DNA of 10,247 nucleotides from Microcystis aeruginosa W13-11 (GTDB taxonomy: Bacteria > Cyanobacteriota > Cyanobacteriia > Cyanobacteriales > Microcystaceae): positions 1 to 10,247 of the forward strand of contig JAADBR010000144.1 in assembly GCA_009995705.1 (NCBI GenBank). Reading direction: 5' to 3'. A program made the translations under genes and the position numbers. Shown here piece by piece: positions 7,011 to 10,247 of this stretch (position 1 is its first letter; each line of letters starts with the position of its first letter). Under the pieces are notes generated by a model. That model worked only from the letters and a program-made list of their open reading frames with translations. It made no database searches and had not been told where the DNA came from.

Positions 7011-7096
7011 AAAAATGAAAATCTCCCCGGCATTCCTTCAGGGAGTAAAAACCGTCATTGCTGTGGTTCGGTTATTTTCGTAGGAGAATTAAATCA

Positions 7097-7726
7097 ATGA
7101 TCAATTATTTACGGGGACAAGCGATCGAGGTGATCAAAACCCCCAATAACCGACTGATCTTGATTTTAGACGTAAACCAGATCGGTTACGAAATCCAAAT
7201 TCCCTCGCGATTAGCCCTAGACATCGGCAAAGATAACAGTGATAGTCGTCGGATTTTTACTCACCTACTCCTTCGCGAGGAGCAGCCTTTATTGTACGGT
7301 TTCGGCACCGCCCCAGAGCGAGATCTGTTTCGTCAACTGCTTTCCGTCAATGGGGTTGGGGCGCAATTAGCCCTAGCTTTAATCGATACCTTGGGGATTG
7401 AGGAACTTGTGGTGGCGATAGTGACAGGAAATACCAAAATTTTGAGCAAAACCCCCGGAGTTGGCTTAAAAACAGCAGAAAGAATCGCTTTAGAGTTAAA
7501 AACTAAATTGGCAGCATGGCGACAGCTAAAAGAAGCGACGACGACAACCACGGCAATACTACCGGCAGCGGAAATCCTTGAAGATGTGCAGATGACCCTT
7601 TTAGCTTTAGGATACAGCCAAGAGGAGATCGATCGAGCCATAGCAGTCCTCAGTCAAGATGCTTTATTTAGTAAAAATACTCAGCCAGAAGACTGGATTA
7701 AAGGGGCAATTAATTGGCTAGGGTAA
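7097..7726 (+). CDS. ruvA: Holliday junction branch migration complex subunit RuvA
   Basis: RuvA binds four-way DNA junctions as a tetramer and loads the RuvB motor for branch migration in recombinational repair. The 209 residues show all three domains: an OB-fold (about 1-70) starting MINYLRGQ and containing REEQPLLYGF (60-69), where Glu61-Glu62 take the place of the acidic pin (Glu-Asp in E. coli); two helix-hairpin-helix motifs, SVNGVGA (83-89) and TPGVGL (119-124); and a C-terminal RuvB-contact domain (about 160-209) after a Thr-rich linker (148-152). The ATG at 7097 is set by AGGAG at 7082-7086, 10 bases upstream. The frame is open further upstream without RuvA-like sequence. No ruvB or ruvC is adjacent, as is common in cyanobacteria. 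Confidence 0.96.
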   Translation: MINYLRGQAIEVIKTPNNRLILILDVNQIGYEIQIPSRLALDIGKDNSDSRRIFTHLLLREEQPLLYGFGTAPERDLFRQLLSVNGVGAQLALALIDTLGIEELVVAIVTGNTKILSKTPGVGLKTAERIALELKTKLAAWRQLKEATTTTTAILPAAEILEDVQMTLLALGYSQEEIDRAIAVLSQDALFSKNTQPEDWIKGAINWLG

Positions 7727-7729
7727 ATC

Positions 7730-7782
7730 AGTCGTCGGTCGTCAGAAGATTAGTTTTATTCATTCTCCCCACACCCCACACC
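7730..7782. repeat. Short tandem repeats downstream of ruvA
   Basis: AGTCGTCGGTCGTCAG (7730-7745) is a degenerate GTCGTC-type repeat. CCCCACACCCCACACC (7767-7782) is two exact heptamers CCCCACA plus CC. Both resemble heptamer-like repeats common in cyanobacterial spacers. They begin four bases after the ruvA stop and lie well upstream of the apcA promoter. Confidence 0.5.
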
Positions 7783-7917
7783 AGCGCTCCTTTCTCGGGG
7801 CAAATGTTAAAAAGTATTACGAAAATAGTGAGAAGGTGAACCAGATGCCGCAAAATAGTTGCGTTAGGTTGCTCTAGCTAGGGAAGTCTTGAGACGCTGA
7901 GGCGGAAACGAGATAAC

Positions 7918-7946
7918 TTGAGCATAGTGACCACAACTGCTATAAA
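7918..7946 (+). promoter_or_regulatory. apcA promoter
   Basis: TTGAGC (7918-7923) and TATAAA (7941-7946) are separated by 17 bases. Transcription would start near 7953 and give a leader of about 42 nt. Immediately before the gene, GGAGG at 7981-7985 is a strong ribosome binding site, 9 bases before the ATG. This fits the very high expression of allophycocyanin. Confidence 0.7.
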
Positions 7947-7994
7947 ATGTCGGATTAAGTTTATTAATCTCACTTAGTTGGGAGGAATCCATCA

Positions 7995-8480
7995 ATGAGT
8001 ATCGTCACGAAATCGATCGTGAATGCTGATGCTGAAGCTCGTTACCTCAGCCCCGGCGAACTGGACAGAATTAAAGCCTTCGTTACCAGTGGTGCCGCTC
8101 GTTTACGCATCGCTGAAACCCTAACTGGCGCTCGCGAAACCATCGTTAAACAAGCTGGCGATCGCTTATTCCAAAAACGTCCTGACATCGTTTCCCCCGG
8201 TGGCAACGCTTACGGCGAAGAAATGACCGCCACCTGTCTGCGTGACATGGACTACTACCTACGTTTAATCACCTACGGAGTAGTTGCTGGTGATGTCACC
8301 CCGATTGAAGAAATCGGTTTAGTCGGTGTGCGTGAAATGTACAAATCTTTAGGAACCGACATCGGTGCCGTAGCTCAAAGCGTTCGCGAAATGAAAGAAG
8401 TTGCTACTGGTCTTATGTCTTCTGACGATGCTTCTGAAGCTTCTTCCTACTTCGATTACGTGATCGGCTCTATGTCGTAG
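7995..8480 (+). CDS. apcA: Allophycocyanin alpha subunit
   Basis: ApcA pairs with ApcB, and the alpha-beta units form trimeric discs in the phycobilisome core. These carry excitation energy from the phycocyanin rods towards the reaction centres. The 161-residue globin-like protein starts [20 protein letters not shown]. It has the phycocyanobilin-binding Cys81 in [12 protein letters not shown], with the Asp84-x-Asp86 and Arg83/Arg90 chromophore environment. Length and sequence match the family without gaps. It has a strong Shine-Dalgarno site and its own promoter. apcB starts 79 bases after its stop, and apcC follows, giving the standard apcABC order. ApcE, the core-membrane linker, is not upstream as it is in some cyanobacteria; ruvA is there instead. 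A perfect HIP1 octamer lies within it at 8158-8165. Confidence 0.98.
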   Translation: MSIVTKSIVNADAEARYLSPGELDRIKAFVTSGAARLRIAETLTGARETIVKQAGDRLFQKRPDIVSPGGNAYGEEMTATCLRDMDYYLRLITYGVVAGDVTPIEEIGLVGVREMYKSLGTDIGAVAQSVREMKEVATGLMSSDDASEASSYFDYVIGSMS

Positions 8481-8559
8481 AATAACCCCTTTGTGAATTG
8501 TTCTAGACACACCCCTCGTAAACCTCTTAAGATTAAGCAAAACCCAAGGAAGAACCACC

Positions 8560-9045
8560 ATGCAAGACGCAATTACTTCTGTTATCAACTCTTCTGACGT
8601 TCAAGGCAAATACCTTGACTCTAATGCTCTCGGCAAACTGAAAAGCTATTTCGCCACCGGTGAACTGCGCGTGCGTGCCGCGAGTGTCATTAGTGCCAAC
8701 GCTGCCGGCATCGTTAAAGAAGCTGTGGCTAAGTCCCTGTTATACTCTGACGTAACCCGTCCAGGTGGCAATATGTACACCACCCGTCGTTACGCCGCTT
8801 GTATCCGTGACCTCGACTACTATCTCCGTTATGCTACCTACGCTATGTTAGCTGGAGATCCTTCTATCCTCGATGAGCGCGTTCTCAACGGACTGAAAGA
8901 AACCTACAATTCTTTAGGTGTACCCATCTCCTCCACCGTTCAAGCTATCCAAGCGATGAAAGAAGTCACCGCTAGTTTAGTTGGTGCTGATGCGGGTAAA
9001 GAAATGGGGATTTACTTCGACTACATTAGCTCTGGCTTAAGCTAG
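8560..9045 (+). CDS. apcB: Allophycocyanin beta subunit
   Basis: ApcB is the partner of ApcA in the allophycocyanin trimer of the phycobilisome core. The 161 residues start [20 protein letters not shown]. Cys81 ([12 protein letters not shown]) carries the phycocyanobilin. Asn71 in PGGNMY is the conserved asparagine that is gamma-N-methylated in beta phycobiliproteins; ApcA has Asn at the matching place but followed by AY. ApcA and ApcB are clear paralogues from an old tandem duplication, aligning at equal length. AAGGAAG at 8546-8552 is the ribosome binding site. The gene is second in apcABC and has biased, ribosome-friendly codons like apcA. Confidence 0.98.
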   Translation: MQDAITSVINSSDVQGKYLDSNALGKLKSYFATGELRVRAASVISANAAGIVKEAVAKSLLYSDVTRPGGNMYTTRRYAACIRDLDYYLRYATYAMLAGDPSILDERVLNGLKETYNSLGVPISSTVQAIQAMKEVTASLVGADAGKEMGIYFDYISSGLS

Positions 9046-9234
9046 AAATAACGAACTCGGACAAAATAGGTTCGGGAAGCCGAGGATGAGTGCTAGGTCT
9101 TTAAAGGCTGAATCTGGCCAAGATAGGTTTTGACGAGCTAGTATTGATTCTTGACTCCCGACCTTTGTTATTTTAGGAAAAAGCCTTCGTTAGTTTGAGC
9201 GACAAGTTTTTCAGCGATTAGGAGAAATCAATCC
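9046..9234 (+). other. apcB-apcC spacer with possible RNA structure
   Basis: This 189-nt spacer is long for an operon. CTCGG (9056-9060) can pair with CCGAG (9080-9084). As an alternative, AAATAAC (9046-9052) can pair with GTTATTT (9167-9173), and AGGTTCGGG (9068-9076) with CCCGACCT (9158-9165, one bulge). There is no T run, so it is not a standard terminator. GGAG at 9221-9224 lies 10 bases before the apcC ATG. Stabilisation, processing or partial termination could set the apcC level; this is inference. Confidence 0.4.
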
Positions 9235-9438
9235 ATGCGGATGTTCAAAATCACCGCTTGTGTTCCAAGTCAAAGCCGCATTCGGACACAACGGGAATTA
9301 CAAAATACCTATTTCACCAAACTCGTTCCCTACGATAATTGGTTTCGTGAGCAACAACGCATCATGAAAATGGGCGGCAAAATTGTCAAAGTGCAGTTAG
9401 CTACCGGCAAACCAGGAACTAATACAGGTTTACTGTGA
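9235..9438 (+). CDS. apcC: Allophycocyanin core linker LC7.8
   Basis: ApcC is the small core linker that caps allophycocyanin trimers at the ends of core cylinders and tunes their spectra. The 67-residue basic protein starts MRMFKITACVPSQSRIRTQR. It contains the conserved ELQNTYFTKLVPYDNWFREQ and a C-terminal GGKIVKVQLATGKPG, and matches this very conserved family end to end. GGAG lies 10 bases upstream of the ATG. It is the last gene of apcABC; a strong terminator begins 22 bases after its stop. Confidence 0.98.
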   Translation: MRMFKITACVPSQSRIRTQRELQNTYFTKLVPYDNWFREQQRIMKMGGKIVKVQLATGKPGTNTGLL

Positions 9439-9460
9439 TTGGCTGCCACTAGAACTTAAA

Positions 9461-9486
9461 AAAAGAGGTCTTTCCAGACCTCTTTT
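9461..9486. terminator. Bidirectional intrinsic terminator between apcC and msrB
   Basis: AAAAGAGGTCT (9461-9471) and AGACCTCTTTT (9476-9486) form a perfect 11-bp stem with a TTCC loop. It is T-rich on the right for plus-strand transcripts (apcC) and has an A run on the left (9458-9464), which becomes a T run for minus-strand transcripts. It therefore serves both convergent genes, and the msrB stop codon is only four bases away. Confidence 0.9.
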
Positions 9487-9490
9487 TGCT

Positions 9491-9907
9491 TTAGGGATTT
9501 TTTTCAAACTGCAAAGCGGCAGAGTTGAGACAATAGCGTTTTCCCGTCGGGGGTGGACCATCATTAAAAACGTGACCGAGATGAGCATCACAGGTGGCAC
9601 AAACAATCTCTGTCCGCACCATGAAAAAACTAACATCTCGTTCGTACTTAATATTAGTCTCGTTAGCAGCAGTCCAGAAACTCGGCCAACCAGTACCCGA
9701 ATCATACTTGCTGTCAGAAGTAAATAACTCCGTACCACAGCAGACACATTTGTAAATACCTTTTTCCTTATTATCGTGATATTTACCCGCAAAAGCCCGT
9801 TCTGTTCCCTTTTTGCGAGTAACTTGGAACTGTTCGGGAGTTAGCTGGGCCTGCCATTCCGCCTCGGTTTTAAGAACTTTTTCTACCATAGTCAGGACAA
9901 CCGCCAT
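9491..9907 (-). CDS. msrB: Peptide methionine-(R)-sulfoxide reductase
   Basis: MsrB reduces the R form of methionine sulfoxide in proteins, using thioredoxin-type donors. The 138 residues hold the zinc site CxxC pairs (Cys54/Cys57 and Cys103/Cys106), the motif SGTGWPSFW (70-78), the substrate region [16 protein letters not shown] (107-122) and the catalytic Cys126 in RYCLNSAAL. The position that carries the resolving cysteine in the E. coli enzyme (SGCGWPSF) is Thr72 here, so regeneration would use another cysteine (Cys56 is spare) or direct thioredoxin attack. A second ATG at 9889 would give [12 protein letters not shown] and may be the true start; neither has a strong ribosome binding site. 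It is divergent from psbA across 275 bases and convergent with apcC. Confidence 0.95.
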   Translation of the reverse strand: MAVVLTMVEKVLKTEAEWQAQLTPEQFQVTRKKGTERAFAGKYHDNKEKGIYKCVCCGTELFTSDSKYDSGTGWPSFWTAANETNIKYERDVSFFMVRTEIVCATCDAHLGHVFNDGPPPTGKRYCLNSAALQFEKNP

Positions 9908-10093
9908 TATGATTAAATTTCTCTTTTTAGTCTAACCTGAGTTCGAGATCTAGGTTTTTTTCATAAACATGAAGTATGACCTGATTTAGCATCGCCTCCT
10001 AAAGACGTACTCCCCAAAAGGAAAACTTGGTCAGAAAACCCTATAGACTTATCATAACCCCAGCTTATCAATAGTATAAGTAACAATAGTTTC

Positions 10094-10129
10094 AAACCCC
10101 TTTACAAAGCGTTACAAAGTCCTTAAGAT
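10094..10129 (+). promoter_or_regulatory. Sigma-70 type promoter of the right psbA
   Basis: TTTACA (10101-10106) and TAAGAT (10124-10129) are 17 bases apart. The predicted leader is about 47 nt. The 13 bases AAACCCCTTTACA at 10094-10106 are identical to the -35 region of the left psbA. Further upstream, CTTAT (10070-10074) and ATAAG (10076-10080 region) form a small dyad that may be regulatory. Confidence 0.7.
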
Positions 10130-10182
10130 GAGAACATCATCAATCGACCGTACCTCGATAACTTAATAGGAATCATAAACCA

Positions 10183-10247
10183 ATGACCACCACTCTACAA
10201 CAGCGCGAGAGCGCTTCCCTGTGGGAGCAGTTCTGCCAGTGGATTAC
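10183..10247 (+). CDS. psbA: Photosystem II D1 protein, second copy, first 21 codons (partial)
   Basis: The ATG at 10183 opens [20 protein letters not shown], the same D1 N-terminus as the left gene, and all 65 bases are identical to it. The gene continues beyond the right edge. The leader differs from that of the left copy, so the two may respond differently to light although they encode the same start. It is divergent from msrB. Whether this copy encodes the same D1 isoform cannot be judged from 21 residues. Confidence 0.96.
   Translation, partial: MTTTLQQRESASLWEQFCQWI

Noticed and set aside
6926..7033. N-terminal extension of the CBS-domain protease to ATG 7033
   Set aside because: The ATG at 6925 has a good Shine-Dalgarno site and the family-typical N-terminus; the extension has neither.
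7058..7096. Upstream extension of ruvA
   Set aside because: RuvA proteins start at MINYLRG-like sequence, and AGGAG is correctly placed for ATG 7097.

Overview
The window looks like about 10.2 kb of a unicellular bloom-forming type cyanobacterium. Microcystis is my best guess from overall gene flavour and repeats, but this is not proven. The evidence for a cyanobacterium is firm: the N-termini of two psbA genes (photosystem II D1 protein), a complete apcABC operon for the phycobilisome core, a CpcT-type phycobiliprotein lyase, three perfect HIP1 octamers (GCGATCGC) and cyanobacterial short tandem heptamer repeats.

Layout, left to right. 1-114 (-): start of a psbA gene running off the left edge. 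300-737 (+): cyanate hydratase cynS, divergent from psbA, followed by a hairpin. 738-1096: gene-poor spacer with an orphan promoter-like pair and a repeat block. 1097-2908 (-): Na+/solute symporter (SSS family), with a small secreted coiled-coil protein (2952-3320, -) just upstream in the same direction. 3474-3647 (+): small two-helix membrane protein. 3659-4261 (-): cpcT. 4501-5649 (+): Tat-exported lipoprotein resembling PotD-type binding proteins. 5804-6925 (-): site-2 protease with two CBS domains. 7097-7726 (+): ruvA. 7995-9438 (+): apcA-apcB-apcC with its own promoter and a strong terminator. 9491-9907 (-): msrB. 10183-10247 (+): start of a second psbA running off the right edge.

Functionally, much of the window serves the light reactions: D1 at both ends, the allophycocyanin core (ApcA/ApcB with linker ApcC) and the lyase that adds a bilin to phycocyanin beta. 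MsrB, which repairs oxidised methionine, is divergent from one psbA. The other genes (cyanate detoxification, solute transport, membrane proteolysis, Holliday junction processing) are housekeeping or metabolic and are not arranged as one pathway.

The two psbA genes face outward and are identical over all 65 coding bases that both show. Their -35/-10 regions share a 13-base block, while the leaders differ. Because psbA is a multicopy gene, the window may be a contig that broke at the repeated gene on both sides. I found no CRISPR array, tRNA, rRNA, transposase or phage gene, and no convincing undescribed multi-gene system. The least explained items are the 57-residue membrane protein, the symporter/coiled-coil pair, the orphan binding protein and the 189-nt apcB-apcC spacer.
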